Assembly: GCA_024102975.1 (NCBI GenBank)
Contig: JAGFJD010000361.1
Coordinates: 1 to 40,285 of the forward strand
Source of the DNA: Phaeodactylibacter sp.
Lineage (GTDB): Bacteria > Bacteroidota > Bacteroidia > Chitinophagales > Saprospiraceae
DNA: 40,285 nucleotides
Reading direction: 5' to 3'
The first letter of the stretch is position 1; each line of letters opens with the position of its first letter. The notes beneath the pieces are model-generated. The model ran no database searches and was not told the origin of the DNA. It worked only from the letters and a program-made list of their open reading frames with translations. A program made the translations under genes and the position numbers. Below, one piece after another: positions 1 to 9,018 of the stretch.

Positions 1-1820
1 CCGCCGAACATGTAGCCGTCGTTGGCCAGCGTTCCCTGGCTGTTGGTGATGGCTTCCGCCGGTATCGGGAAGATGTACCGCACCACGCCCGGTTTGAGGC
101 CGTTGATGTAGTTTTCCCAGTCGCGGGTGATCCACTGGCGGTAAGTGTAGACCTCGTCATGCAGGTCCAGCAGGAAGGGCTGGCGGTTCCAGGTTTCGTC
201 CGGCGGAGCGGCAACCTTGCGGTTGGGGTTGAGGAGGGTGAACTGCCCGCTGCCGTCCCGCTTCCAGTATATATAGTCGGGAAGCCCGGAGTACTGGCCG
301 GAACCGGTGAAGGCGGCGTCTGCCATAGCCTTCAGCGTTTCTACCGTTTCGGCCATTTTTTCGGAATAGATATTCCAGCGGATGAGCTCGTACTTGCGGA
401 TCATCTCGCCGCCGAACTCCCAGGCCCGCTCGTCGACGATGGCTTCGAAGAAGGATTGCTTGCCGGCAGAAACGGAAGCAACGTAAGCGTCGGCTTTTTC
501 CGCCCAGTGCTGGGGCGCAAAAGCCCGCTGGCGCACCCGCTTCAGGGCCTCCTGTGCCGGGCCGGTGGGGCCGTTCAGTTCGTTCTCCGCCTCGGCGAAC
601 ATCAGCAGCACGTCGGCGTAGCGCAGCATCGGCCAGTTGATGCCGGTGCCCTTGGCGGAAGAAGCGCCCGGAGGGTTGTCCAGGAAGTGGCGGCTCCATT
701 TGCCCTGGGCGATATTGCTGATCCCTCCGTCGCAGAATTCCTGGACGAAGTCCGTGTTCACTTTGTAAAAGGCGCAGGTGACATCCCGGCGGATATCGAG
801 CGTGTCAAAAGAGAAGTAGTAGCTTGGGGGTATAGCCATGTAGTTGTTGCCCGAACCGTAATCGTGGGAGGCAGTAGGGCCGCCTTCCACGTCGATCCCG
901 ATGTTCCAGCCTACATCGCCGTTGCCGATAGCGAAGGGCACCTCGAAGAGGATTTCCTCGTTCACCGGGCTGACGAACTTGCACTGGTTCATGAAAACCT
1001 GACGGTAATCGTCAGGCAGGGGGCGATCCTTGAGCATCATCAGTTTCTCCGTATAATCTCTGGCAATCTGGTAGTATTCCAGGTAGTCTCCGTCTCTGAC
1101 CATATTCAGGTCCGGCGTCAGGTAGTAGCCGCCGCGCTGCAGGGCGATGCGGGCGATCAGGCCCAGGGTGTACTCCCGGTTGACCTGCTCGATGCCGTAG
1201 GGCAGTTCTTCCGCCCAGAGCATGTTCTCCTCAATGTCGATCATGTCCTGAATGACCTGGGAAAGGATGACGTTCCGGTTTTCTTTTGGCAGGAAGAAAT
1301 TGTTGCCGGCCTTGGGTGCTTCCCGTACGTTGGGCACGTCGCCGAAGTAGTAGGTCAGCATGCTGTACCAGTAGGCGCGCAGGGTATATGCCTCACCCAG
1401 CAGGTGGTACATGGTCCGCACGGTTTGGGCATCGCCCGATTCGAGCGTTCCGCTTTCCAGGATTCCGTCGATGGCGATGTTGGCGCCGCGGATGGCTTCG
1501 TAGGCGGCATTCCACATCTGCCGGAGGTCACCGTTGCTTTCCAGGGCGTTGAGGTCCCAAATCTGGTAGCGGTCGCCGGAGCTGGTCCAGCCGCTCTGCC
1601 GCTCAATGTCGGTATTGCCGGTCATGTTGTTGGACAGGCGGGAGCGGAACCCGTCTACGCCAAAGGATACGTAGATCGCGTTGACGCCCTTCCTGGCATC
1701 GTCGACATTGGAGAAGACATAATTGGTGTCAAAAGTGGATATGGAGTCCGGCTCCAGGAAATCCTGGCAGGCGGAAAGGGCTAAAGCCAGGCCGGCTATG
1801 ATGAGCATTCTAAGTTTCAT
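1..1820 (-). CDS. susD: SusD/RagB-family outer-membrane glycan-binding lipoprotein (C-terminus runs off the window)
   Basis: Surface lipoprotein that binds oligosaccharide and caps the SusC transporter encoded just upstream. Reading the minus strand from the ATG at 1820 gives an uninterrupted frame of 606 codons that is still open at base 1. The N-terminus has a short hydrophobic segment ending in the lipobox LALSAC (Cys about residue 22), followed by CQDFLEPDS, which is typical of SusD proteins. The SusD TPR-like signature segments are visible (MWNAAYEAIRGANIAIDGI, LRYADVLLMFAEAENELNG, DERAWEFGGE). The frame reaches ANDGYMFGG at the edge, so only a few C-terminal residues are probably missing. 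The gap to susC is 26 bases, so the two are co-transcribed. Pectin or galacturonan as ligand is inferred from the neighbours. A long antisense open frame on the plus strand is a shadow of this gene. Confidence 0.93.
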   Translation of the reverse strand, partial: MKLRMLIIAGLALALSACQDFLEPDSISTFDTNYVFSNVDDARKGVNAIYVSFGVDGFRSRLSNNMTGNTDIERQSGWTSSGDRYQIWDLNALESNGDLRQMWNAAYEAIRGANIAIDGILESGTLESGDAQTVRTMYHLLGEAYTLRAYWYSMLTYYFGDVPNVREAPKAGNNFFLPKENRNVILSQVIQDMIDIEENMLWAEELPYGIEQVNREYTLGLIARIALQRGGYYLTPDLNMVRDGDYLEYYQIARDYTEKLMMLKDRPLPDDYRQVFMNQCKFVSPVNEEILFEVPFAIGNGDVGWNIGIDVEGGPTASHDYGSGNNYMAIPPSYYFSFDTLDIRRDVTCAFYKVNTDFVQEFCDGGISNIAQGKWSRHFLDNPPGASSAKGTGINWPMLRYADVLLMFAEAENELNGPTGPAQEALKRVRQRAFAPQHWAEKADAYVASVSAGKQSFFEAIVDERAWEFGGEMIRKYELIRWNIYSEKMAETVETLKAMADAAFTGSGQYSGLPDYIYWKRDGSGQFTLLNPNRKVAAPPDETWNRQPFLLDLHDEVYTYRQWITRDWENYINGLKPGVVRYIFPIPAEAITNSQGTLANDGYMFG

Positions 1821-1846
1821 AACTGTTGCTTTAGGATGGTTTCAAA

Positions 1847-4800
1847 TTAAAAAGTCACATTTATCCCGAAAGTATAAGCACGGCTTCTCGGGAAGGCCGA
1901 ATAGTCCACGCCGGGCGTCAGGGCGGCATAGCTGGAACTGCGGGTCGTGCTCACTTCCGGGTCGTAGCCGGAATAGTTCGTCCACAGCCTGAGGTTGTAG
2001 CCGGTAACGTAGACCCGAAGCTGCGACAAGCCTATTTTGGAAATGACGCTGGATGGCAGGGAGTATCCGATGTTCAGGTTGTTGAGGCGCAGGAAGGAGC
2101 CGTCTTCGACCGCCCAGGAGTGGATGGTGGCCTGAGCGACGCCGAAGCTGTTGTGCGACCAGATGTTCTTGTCGGCGTTTAATTGCGCCAGCTGGCCCAG
2201 GTCCGTAATCACTTCGCCGGGCGTTCCCGTGTAGGAGCCGTCGATGTCGATGTAAGTGAAGCGGTTATCAGAGCTCATCGTAGTCAGCAGGTTGCCGAAG
2301 GTGATCCGGCGGAACTGGTTGTACTGGATTTTGCCGGTGTTGTAGACGTCGGCGCCATAAGACCAGTTGAAGAAGATGGAGGCGTCGAACCCTTTCCAGC
2401 GGGCGTCAAAACCGAAGCCGCCCTGGTGTTTGGGCAGGGTGTTGCCGATCACTCGGCGGTCTTCGCTGTTGATGATGCCGTCGTCGTTGAGGTCCCTTAG
2501 CTTCAGGAAGCCGGGCCGGATGTTGGTGTTGCCGACCGTGGCGGTGGCGTCGGGCACGCCTTCGTTCAGGATGTAAGTGCCGGAAACCTCGTCGTAAGCG
2601 GCAAAGTCGTCTGTGGTGTAATATCCGTCGGTCACATAGCCGTAGATGTCGCCCAGGGTTCCGCCGACCTGCAGGTAGAAATCGTCCTGGTCTTTCAGGT
2701 CGGTGCTGGCCCAGTTGGACTGGAAGAACCGCTCGGTGGTGCCGTCCAGCTTTTCAACCTTGGCTTTGTTGATGCCGAAGTTGACGTTGGCGGACAGCGA
2801 AAAGTCCCTGCTGTCGATTATGAAAGCAGTCAGCCCCGCTTCAAATCCCTGGTTGGAGGTAGTCCCGATGTTGTTCCACTGAGTAGTAAAACCCGTGTTG
2901 GAAGGAATGGCAGACTGCAGCAGCAGGTCTTCGGTCGTGTTTTTGTACCAGTCCAGGGTGCCCGAAATTCTGCCCTGAAGCAGGGCGAAGTCCAAACCGA
3001 TGTTCCGGTTGATGGTCGTTTCCCATCTGACGTCGGGATTGTAAAGGGTTGAACTGGTAGGCGTATAATATACGTTGTCGAAATTGCCAAATCCCGGGCC
3101 GCGGGTGGTCGACGGGCCAAACAGGAACTGCGTGGCGGTGGGATCGATCCGGTCGTTGCCGGTTTCCCCGTAGCTGGCCCGCAGCTTGAGGTCGTTGATG
3201 AACCGGGAGTTGGCCAGGAAATCTTCTTCGGAAATTCTCCAGCCTACCGCCACGGCGGGAAAGATACCGACCCGGTTGTCTTTGGCGAATTTGCTGGAAG
3301 CGTCCGAACGGAAAGTAAAGGTAAGCATGTAGCGGTCCTTCAACTGGTAATTGGCCCTGCCAAAGAAGGAGAGGCGGTTGGAATTGGTCCTTTCCTCGGT
3401 CTCATGCCGGTCCGTCCTGCCGAAAGTCATGTTGGCAAACAATTCTTCCGGGGTGATGGACAGGCGGAAGTCTTCAGCGCGAATGAACTGTGAAGTGCCG
3501 CCATCGGAATAAATCTCATGGCCCGCCAGCAGGTCCAGTTCGTGGATACCCAGGTTTTTAAAGCGGTAAGCTACTGTATTCAGCCAGCGGTAGGTGAAGA
3601 GCTCCTGGTCTGTTTTTTGGCCCAGGGGCAGGCTGCCGCCGTTGTTGAAGGATTCGCTGGTCAGCGGCCCGTAGAACCTCAGATTTTCGTCAAATCGGTT
3701 GGAACCCGTAATGGTGGTCTTCAGGTCCAGGTTGTCCAGCACGGCATAGTTCAGGGCAGCCTGGAGCACATAATCGTTCGTAGTCCTTTTTCTCCAGTCC
3801 TGTTTCACCAGCTCGGTCGGGCTGACCAGGCTTTTGATGAAGGAAGCGTAATCGTCGTTGGGGTCTGCATTGTTGGGGTCGATCACCAGTTCGTCGGCAA
3901 TGCCGTTCACCGGGCGGGTCTGCACGGCGTCCTTGATATTGATCTGGGCGTTGCCGGAAGTGCCGGCCCCGTCTACAACCGTGTTGGTGATCCGCGCGAT
4001 GGCCTCAAAGGTGATTTTGTCGCCGATGGCCTGGTCCAGCTTGAAGTTGGCCACGTTCCGCCGGTAGCCGGAGCCGAGCAGCAGGCCTTCATCCGTGTTG
4101 TTGGTCAGGCTCAGGCTTATTTTGGTCGTCTCCGTGCCTCCACTGAGGCTGACGTTATGGTACTGCGACCACTGTGGATCGCCGAACAGCTCCTCCTGCC
4201 AGTCGGTGGGCTTTTTCTGCTTGTACAGCTCAAGGTCGTCGTACTTGCCGAAGAATTTCTCGAAATTCCTCAGGTCTGCCTCCGACCGAAGAGCGGCATA
4301 CTCATAGTTGGCCAGAGCAAATTCGTAAGGCGACAGCACCTCGTACCTTCTGTCCGGAGGCAATTGCTTAAACTGGCCAAAGCCGTTGTAGGAAACGGTG
4401 ATCTTGCCGGCCTGAGGCCGTTTCGTCGTTACGACCACCACCCCGTTCGACGCCTGGGCGCCGTAGATGGCCGTGGCGGCGGCGTCCTTCAGTACGCTGA
4501 TGCTCTCGATGTCCGTCGGCGGAATGTCCCGGATGCTGTTCACGATGAAACCATCCACCACGAAGAGGGGGGAGTTGTCCTGCGTGATTGAGCCGCCGCC
4601 CCGGACCCGGATGACGATCTCGGCGTCGGGAGAGCCGTCGGTCGTCAGTACATTGACGCCCGGCAGGCGCCCGGTCAGGGCTTCCGCCGCGCTGGCCACC
4701 GGGATTTTGTCCAGCTTGGCGCCGGACAACGTGGCGACTGAACCGGTCAGGTCCTTTTTCCGGACGGTTCCGTAGCCCACTACCACTACTTCGTCGAGTA

Positions 4801-5113
4801 GCTGCCCCGCCGAAAGCCCGACGTTGATCACCGTCTGGCTGCCGATTTCCACCCGCTGGCTGGCATAACCCGTATAAGAAAAATCCAGGGCAGTCGCTTC
4901 CGCTGAAATGTCCAGGGAGTAATTGCCATCAAAATCTGTAATGGTGCCGATGCTTGTGCCTACGACCAGGATATTCGCACCGATCAGAGGCTCGCCGCTT
5001 TCAGCGTCGGTAACGCTCCCTCTGACCGTCTTCTGGGCGAAAGCCGGGGTGGCTGCCCAAAACGACAGGAAGAGCAGCAAGCCAATCGTTTTTTGTAAGT
5101 TTCGGAAGTTCAT
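1847..5113 (-). CDS. susC: SusC/RagA-family TonB-dependent transporter
   Basis: Outer-membrane TonB-dependent channel for oligosaccharides, 1088 residues, a normal length for SusC. A signal peptide covers about residues 1-26 (ends PAFAQ). It is followed by a carboxypeptidase-regulatory-like beta-sandwich at about 29-110 (VRGSVTDAESGEPLIGANI), the SusC-type motif LDEVVVVGYGTVRKKDLTGS, a plug domain to about residue 240 (IPVASAAEALTGRLPGV, PLFVVDGF), and a long beta-barrel ending in YTFGINVTF with a C-terminal Phe typical of outer-membrane barrels. The gene is preceded by a strong terminator (5241-5300) and a promoter-like box, so susCD appears to be its own transcription unit rather than the tail of the catabolic operon. 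Substrate is inferred from context to be pectin-derived oligogalacturonides. Confidence 0.95.
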   Translation of the reverse strand: MNFRNLQKTIGLLLFLSFWAATPAFAQKTVRGSVTDAESGEPLIGANILVVGTSIGTITDFDGNYSLDISAEATALDFSYTGYASQRVEIGSQTVINVGLSAGQLLDEVVVVGYGTVRKKDLTGSVATLSGAKLDKIPVASAAEALTGRLPGVNVLTTDGSPDAEIVIRVRGGGSITQDNSPLFVVDGFIVNSIRDIPPTDIESISVLKDAAATAIYGAQASNGVVVVTTKRPQAGKITVSYNGFGQFKQLPPDRRYEVLSPYEFALANYEYAALRSEADLRNFEKFFGKYDDLELYKQKKPTDWQEELFGDPQWSQYHNVSLSGGTETTKISLSLTNNTDEGLLLGSGYRRNVANFKLDQAIGDKITFEAIARITNTVVDGAGTSGNAQINIKDAVQTRPVNGIADELVIDPNNADPNDDYASFIKSLVSPTELVKQDWRKRTTNDYVLQAALNYAVLDNLDLKTTITGSNRFDENLRFYGPLTSESFNNGGSLPLGQKTDQELFTYRWLNTVAYRFKNLGIHELDLLAGHEIYSDGGTSQFIRAEDFRLSITPEELFANMTFGRTDRHETEERTNSNRLSFFGRANYQLKDRYMLTFTFRSDASSKFAKDNRVGIFPAVAVGWRISEEDFLANSRFINDLKLRASYGETGNDRIDPTATQFLFGPSTTRGPGFGNFDNVYYTPTSSTLYNPDVRWETTINRNIGLDFALLQGRISGTLDWYKNTTEDLLLQSAIPSNTGFTTQWNNIGTTSNQGFEAGLTAFIIDSRDFSLSANVNFGINKAKVEKLDGTTERFFQSNWASTDLKDQDDFYLQVGGTLGDIYGYVTDGYYTTDDFAAYDEVSGTYILNEGVPDATATVGNTNIRPGFLKLRDLNDDGIINSEDRRVIGNTLPKHQGGFGFDARWKGFDASIFFNWSYGADVYNTGKIQYNQFRRITFGNLLTTMSSDNRFTYIDIDGSYTGTPGEVITDLGQLAQLNADKNIWSHNSFGVAQATIHSWAVEDGSFLRLNNLNIGYSLPSSVISKIGLSQLRVYVTGYNLRLWTNYSGYDPEVSTTRSSSYAALTPGVDYSAFPRSRAYTFGINVTF

Positions 5114-5159
5114 AAAATTAAAGTTTCGTTAGACGAAGTGCAAAGCGATTCTATCCCTA

Positions 5160-5167
5160 CAAACTTA
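5160..5167 (-). promoter_or_regulatory. Candidate Bacteroidota -7 promoter box upstream of susC
   Basis: The minus strand reads TAAGTTTG, a match to the Bacteroidota -7 consensus TAnnTTTG, 46 bases upstream of the susC ATG. No convincing TTTG-type -33 element is seen at the usual 17-23 base spacing; only CTTTAT lies in roughly the right place. Its position between the terminator and susC makes it plausible but unproven. Confidence 0.35.
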
Positions 5168-5240
5168 ATGTTACTGTGTTGATAAAGAGGGTTTTAGGGG
5201 TATTCAAAAATTCACAAAAGCCTAGCAGGATTATATGCAT

Positions 5241-5300
5241 AAAAAAACGCCTCCTTCGCCCGGCAACCTGAGGAGGCCCGGGCGAAGGAGGCGTTTTTTT
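5241..5300. terminator. Strong bidirectional intrinsic terminator between the Gfo/Idh gene and susC
   Basis: A perfect 23-base inverted repeat has arms at 5241-5263 and 5278-5300. Each arm is AAAAAAACGCCTCC followed by TTCGCCCGG (or its complement), around a 14-base loop. A GC-rich stem with seven A on one side and seven T on the other is an intrinsic terminator on either strand. It closes the minus-strand catabolic operon 62 bases after the Gfo/Idh stop codon and separates it from susCD. Confidence 0.9.
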
Positions 5301-5362
5301 ATGGGTTCACTGTTTCCAGGGCCAATGGGCCAGGGAAACCATGAAACCATGCCATAAAACCA

Positions 5363-6766
5363 TCACAACCTCTTTTCCCTCGGCTCCAGGTCGGTCAGCT
5401 CTGCGATGCGGACCGGCGCCCTGGATTCGATGCTCTTGCGGGCGGCTATGCCGATCAGGATGGACATGGCGCCGTCGCGCAGGCCGGCGGTGTGCTTCAG
5501 GGGGTCGGGATCGTCCGCGTTCCGGAAGATCTTGTCCTGCAGGCGTTCGTCGCCGCCGCCGTGGCCGCTTCGTTCGAAAGGCACCTGAAGGGTTTCGTAG
5601 CTCTCCCAGTTTTTGTGGACGATGATGGGCCTGGTTTGCTGCTCCTCCGCGCCGGATTGGTCCATCTCCCGGGCGTGCAGCTCGGCCTGGCTGACGTCGG
5701 ATTTTTCCAGCCAGGGAATGTCCAGCCAGGCCTCGATGCGGCCGTCCGTGCCGTTAAAGGCGATCCGCCAGCCTTCGAACGGAGAGTAGGTGGTCAGGGA
5801 ATAATTGGCCACCACGCCGTTGGCGTATTTCACTTGTGCCGACATCTTGTCGTAGATGTTGATCTCGTGGCGGAACAGGCAGTTGTCCCGGATGTATCCG
5901 TCGTAGCGCTCGTTATTGACGTACAGGTTCATCAGATGTTCGTCTTTGGTAATGTCCCAGTAGAATTTGCAGTCTCCGGTGTGGGGGCAGTCCCGGCAGT
6001 TCTCCCCCCGGAAGGGCCCGTTGCTTCCATAGTGTTCAAGGGCGCCGTAGGCGAACACCTCTTCCGGGTCGGAATCCAGCCACCAGTTGAGCAGGTCGAA
6101 GTGGTGGGTGGCTTTATGTACCCACAGGGTGCCGCCGAACTGCCGCAGGCCGTGCCAGCGGCGAAAGTAGGAGGCGCCGTGGTAGGTGTTCAGATACCAG
6201 TGGAAGTCGACGGAAGTGATCTTGCCGATTGTTTGGTTGGCCAGCAATTCCTTGATCTTTGTAGTATAGGGGCTCCAGCGGTAATTGAACCCGACGATCA
6301 GGTTTTTATCTGAACGCCGCTCGGCGTCCAGGATGGCCTGGCATTTGTCTTCGTCGGTGGTCAGGGGCTTTTCCGTCAATACGTCGCAGCCAAAATCCAA
6401 TCCTTTGATAATGAACTCGTGGTGTGTACTGTCCATGGTGGTGACGATTAGCAGGTCGGGTGAGGTCTCCCCCAGCATCTCATCGAAATCCACGAACGTA
6501 GGGCAGCTTACGCCCATGTATTCCGTAGCAAACGCCAGGCGGCCCGGGTTGATGTCGCTCAGGCCAACGAATTCCAGGATGTCCGAATAGTTGTCCACCA
6601 ATCGCTTCCCCCAGAAGCCGATGCCTCGGATGCCGACGCCGACCATGGCCACTTTGAGCTTTTTGCCGCCCGGGCCGAAGCTGAAGGCGGAGGATGGGAA
6701 AAGGCTGCCGGCGGCCAGCATGCCAACAGAGGCCAGGAACTTTCGGCGGGAGGTCAATTCTTGCAT
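5363..6766 (-). CDS. Gfo/Idh/MocA-family oxidoreductase with twin-arginine signal
   Basis: NAD(P)-dependent sugar oxidoreductase of the Gfo/Idh/MocA family, 467 residues. The N-terminus TSRRKFLASVGMLAAGSLFPSSAF is a twin-arginine export signal, so the protein is predicted to be periplasmic and to fold with its cofactor before export. The nucleotide-binding loop GVGIRG is at residues 43-48, the EKP motif at 132-134 (Lys133), and HKATHHFDLLNWW at 217-229 carries likely catalytic histidines. An unusual cysteine cluster, CRDCPHTGDC, sits at 257-266. Its position at the end of the pectin operon suggests a role on a pectin-derived sugar or acid, but the substrate cannot be read from sequence. Exported members of this family also include glycosidase-like enzymes, so it may act as a non-canonical hydrolase. 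Family call is firm, function open. Confidence 0.9.
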   Translation of the reverse strand: MQELTSRRKFLASVGMLAAGSLFPSSAFSFGPGGKKLKVAMVGVGIRGIGFWGKRLVDNYSDILEFVGLSDINPGRLAFATEYMGVSCPTFVDFDEMLGETSPDLLIVTTMDSTHHEFIIKGLDFGCDVLTEKPLTTDEDKCQAILDAERRSDKNLIVGFNYRWSPYTTKIKELLANQTIGKITSVDFHWYLNTYHGASYFRRWHGLRQFGGTLWVHKATHHFDLLNWWLDSDPEEVFAYGALEHYGSNGPFRGENCRDCPHTGDCKFYWDITKDEHLMNLYVNNERYDGYIRDNCLFRHEINIYDKMSAQVKYANGVVANYSLTTYSPFEGWRIAFNGTDGRIEAWLDIPWLEKSDVSQAELHAREMDQSGAEEQQTRPIIVHKNWESYETLQVPFERSGHGGGDERLQDKIFRNADDPDPLKHTAGLRDGAMSILIGIAARKSIESRAPVRIAELTDLEPREKRL

Positions 6767-6873
6767 TGTCGTATTTTTTGGTGAGTGGATAAAGCCATCG
6801 CTGATAATCAGTTATTTGTGATTGAAGCGGCACATTTTTTTGAACTATCCCGAAAAATCTCCTCCTCACTTCC

Positions 6874-8751
6874 TCACCTCCTTTCCCCCTCACCACCCCT
6901 CTCTCCTGCCGTATCCCAGTCTCCAAAGATAGTGTCCAGCGTATACCTGCCCGCTTCAGCCTCGCTGAGAATATGCGCCCAGGCTACCCGTTTTTCCGGC
7001 TGAAAGCCCGGCCCGGAGTTGTTGTATTCGGCATAGTAGGCCGTTTTTTCTTTTTCCGGATTCCGCCAGTTGTGCCATCCCTCTGCCCGGATCAGGCCAC
7101 CTAGTTCGCATTCGAGGAATACAGTCCGGGCGTAGGGCCGCCAGGGCCGGCCCAGGTAAACGGAATTTTCCGGGGCGCTGCCTTCGATAACGCAGTGCCG
7201 GAATACAAAGCCATAGGGTTGGTGTTCATCTGTGGAAGCAGCAGTGATGTAGCCGTCTCTTTTGCAGAAAATCAGGCAGCTGTCGAATACGGCCGTCGAC
7301 GGGCCGAAGATAAAATCTACCGTTCCCTCAATATAGCAGTTTTTGTAGTACTGCCGGCTTTCTCTCCCATTGGGATACAGGGTGTCCTGATTCCCCAGGA
7401 ACCGGCAGTTTTCGAACCGTACCCGGTCGCCGTCGATGCGGACGGCAACGGCCTGGCCGACCGGGCCGGCGGCGTTTTCGAACGTGATGTTCCGGGCCTC
7501 GAAACCGTCGCCGTAAATGAAGAAAGAAGCCGAACCCGAAGTGCCGATATTTTCCCCGAAGCTGTTCTGTTTACTGGCGTAGTCGTCGAAGGTCAAAATA
7601 GTGTTTTCTGCGCTTTCCCCAATGAAAGTGACGTTCGTTTTGGTGGACGGCAGGAGGAGCTTTTCCTTATAGGTTCCACTTTTGATGAAGATGCAGGTGC
7701 GGTTCCGCCGAAGGTTGGGCACAGCGTCGATGGCGTCCTGTACGCGGGTGAAATCCCCGCTTCCATCTGTAGCGACAATGAAGTCATAGGCCCGGTCTTT
7801 GAATACCTTGTCCAGGAAACGGGCAGCGTAATTTAGCGTAGGCTCAAACCAGGGATGAACCAACCAGAAGGAATGGGGGGAGCCGTCCAGCGTATGGATT
7901 TCGCTATAGGTGCCAAAGCTGTCCAGCAGCTTGGCCATATCATCCCGCCCGGCATGAAACCGGGGGAAAGAGCTGTTGACGAACAGAAAAGGCGGGGTTT
8001 TTTCATCGGCGTACTCCAGGGGAGACGCTTCTTGCCACTTGTCGTACCGTTCTGCCCGCGTACCGCCCAGCCAGCGGCTGGCAGCGTCGCCCTCTGCCGA
8101 GGCTTCCGGGTGGACAAAAGAGACGATGCCGTCGATGTTCAGAACAGCCTGAACGGTGCTGGAATGTTCCCGGTATCCATGGTTGCCCTCGAATTTTTCC
8201 ATGCCGTTGGTGGTTCCCAGCAGGGAGGCGAGTTGCGCCCCGGCCGAGCAGCCCAGAGCGGCGATTTTTGTAGTGTCCAGCCCATATTCGCCGGCATGGG
8301 CCCGCATCCAGCGCAGGGCGGCCTTCAGGTCGTGTACTGCCGCCGGGTATTGGGCTTCCGGGCTGAGCCGGTACTCTACAGCCACCGCCACGTATCCTCT
8401 TTTGGCCAGCCGCTGGGCCATCGGCACCTGATGGGCTTTGGTGCCCGAACTCCAGCCGCCGCCGTGGATCATCAGTACGCCCGGATATCCGTTTTCGCTC
8501 TTTTGGGCAGGGTAGAAGATATCCAGGCGCAGCGCCCGGCCGCCAGCTTCAGCGTAGGGTACATCCGTGCGGGCCTCGACGCCTTCGGGCAGGTTCGGTT
8601 CAATGGGCCGTACGAAGGGATAATTCTTTTTGATCTTCTCGTAGGCGATCTGGATGGAGTAGGTGGTGTCGCGGGGGTAATCCGGCTGCTGAGCAATGGC
8701 TAATAACGGCATGGCAAGAATAAGCGACAGAGAAAGTAGTCTGGAAAGCAT
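6874..8751 (-). CDS. Secreted alpha/beta-hydrolase esterase fused to CE8 pectin methylesterase
   Basis: A 625-residue two-domain pectin de-esterifying enzyme. The signal peptide is residues 1-20 (LLAIAQ). Residues about 60-315 are an alpha/beta-hydrolase of the BD-FAE/acetylesterase type, with oxyanion motif HGGGW (96-100), nucleophile elbow GCSAG (Ser169) and a likely catalytic His293 in GSPHSFW. Residues about 322-612 are a CE8 pectinesterase beta-helix, with Gln433 in GQAVAV, NQDTL (Asp456), DFIFG (Asp479) and LGRPW (Arg535), the complete catalytic set. The natural reading is that one domain removes acetyl (or other acyl) groups and the other removes methyl esters from homogalacturonan. 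Both active sites look intact. The last residues (AGERGGEGERR) look like random 3-prime extension. The gene follows a 267-base spacer with a branched palindromic element. Confidence 0.93.
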   Translation of the reverse strand: MLSRLLSLSLILAMPLLAIAQQPDYPRDTTYSIQIAYEKIKKNYPFVRPIEPNLPEGVEARTDVPYAEAGGRALRLDIFYPAQKSENGYPGVLMIHGGGWSSGTKAHQVPMAQRLAKRGYVAVAVEYRLSPEAQYPAAVHDLKAALRWMRAHAGEYGLDTTKIAALGCSAGAQLASLLGTTNGMEKFEGNHGYREHSSTVQAVLNIDGIVSFVHPEASAEGDAASRWLGGTRAERYDKWQEASPLEYADEKTPPFLFVNSSFPRFHAGRDDMAKLLDSFGTYSEIHTLDGSPHSFWLVHPWFEPTLNYAARFLDKVFKDRAYDFIVATDGSGDFTRVQDAIDAVPNLRRNRTCIFIKSGTYKEKLLLPSTKTNVTFIGESAENTILTFDDYASKQNSFGENIGTSGSASFFIYGDGFEARNITFENAAGPVGQAVAVRIDGDRVRFENCRFLGNQDTLYPNGRESRQYYKNCYIEGTVDFIFGPSTAVFDSCLIFCKRDGYITAASTDEHQPYGFVFRHCVIEGSAPENSVYLGRPWRPYARTVFLECELGGLIRAEGWHNWRNPEKEKTAYYAEYNNSGPGFQPEKRVAWAHILSEAEAGRYTLDTIFGDWDTAGERGGEGERR

Positions 8752-8775
8752 GTTTTTTGTTTAAAAAAAGTATTT

Positions 8776-8952
8776 GGACAGATTTAATTTACGTTTCGTT
8801 CGCGAGCGTCTTTGACGCGATGCGGGGTAATCAGCCAGTTTCCGACTGGCGTAAATCAACATCTTTTGCGGCTCGCGCAAGTCGGAGACTTGCTTGTTAT
8901 GCCGCATCGAGGCTACAGCCTCTCGCGAACGAAACGTAATCTAAATCTGTCC
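8776..8952. repeat. Branched palindromic element (outer 31-base inverted repeat with nested hairpins)
   Basis: The outer arms at 8776-8806 and 8922-8952 match at 29 of 31 positions. Nested inside are hairpin 8806-8818 (GCGTC/GACGC), stem 8818-8825 with 8902-8909 (CGATGCGG/CCGCATCG), hairpin 8834-8850 (GCCAGT/ACTGGC), hairpin 8877-8893 (GCAAGTC/GACTTGC) and hairpin 8909-8922 (GAGGCT/AGCCTC). The whole folds as a multi-branch structure. There is no coding sequence or transposase inside. It lies between uxaB and the esterase fusion and could be a non-autonomous mobile element or a structured RNA. Confidence 0.8.
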
Positions 8953-9018
8953 GCCTACTTAGCCTTACTTTGTCAATTTGGGCAAACTATGGAATAGATT
9001 GGGTTAATCCGTGTGTGA

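Noticed and set aside
159..1784. 541-codon plus-strand open frame opposite susD
   Set aside because: The minus strand encodes a clear SusD protein with a lipobox and family motifs. The plus frame is low-complexity in composition (V/A/G/H rich), has no recognisable domain, and is expected from GC-rich antisense DNA.
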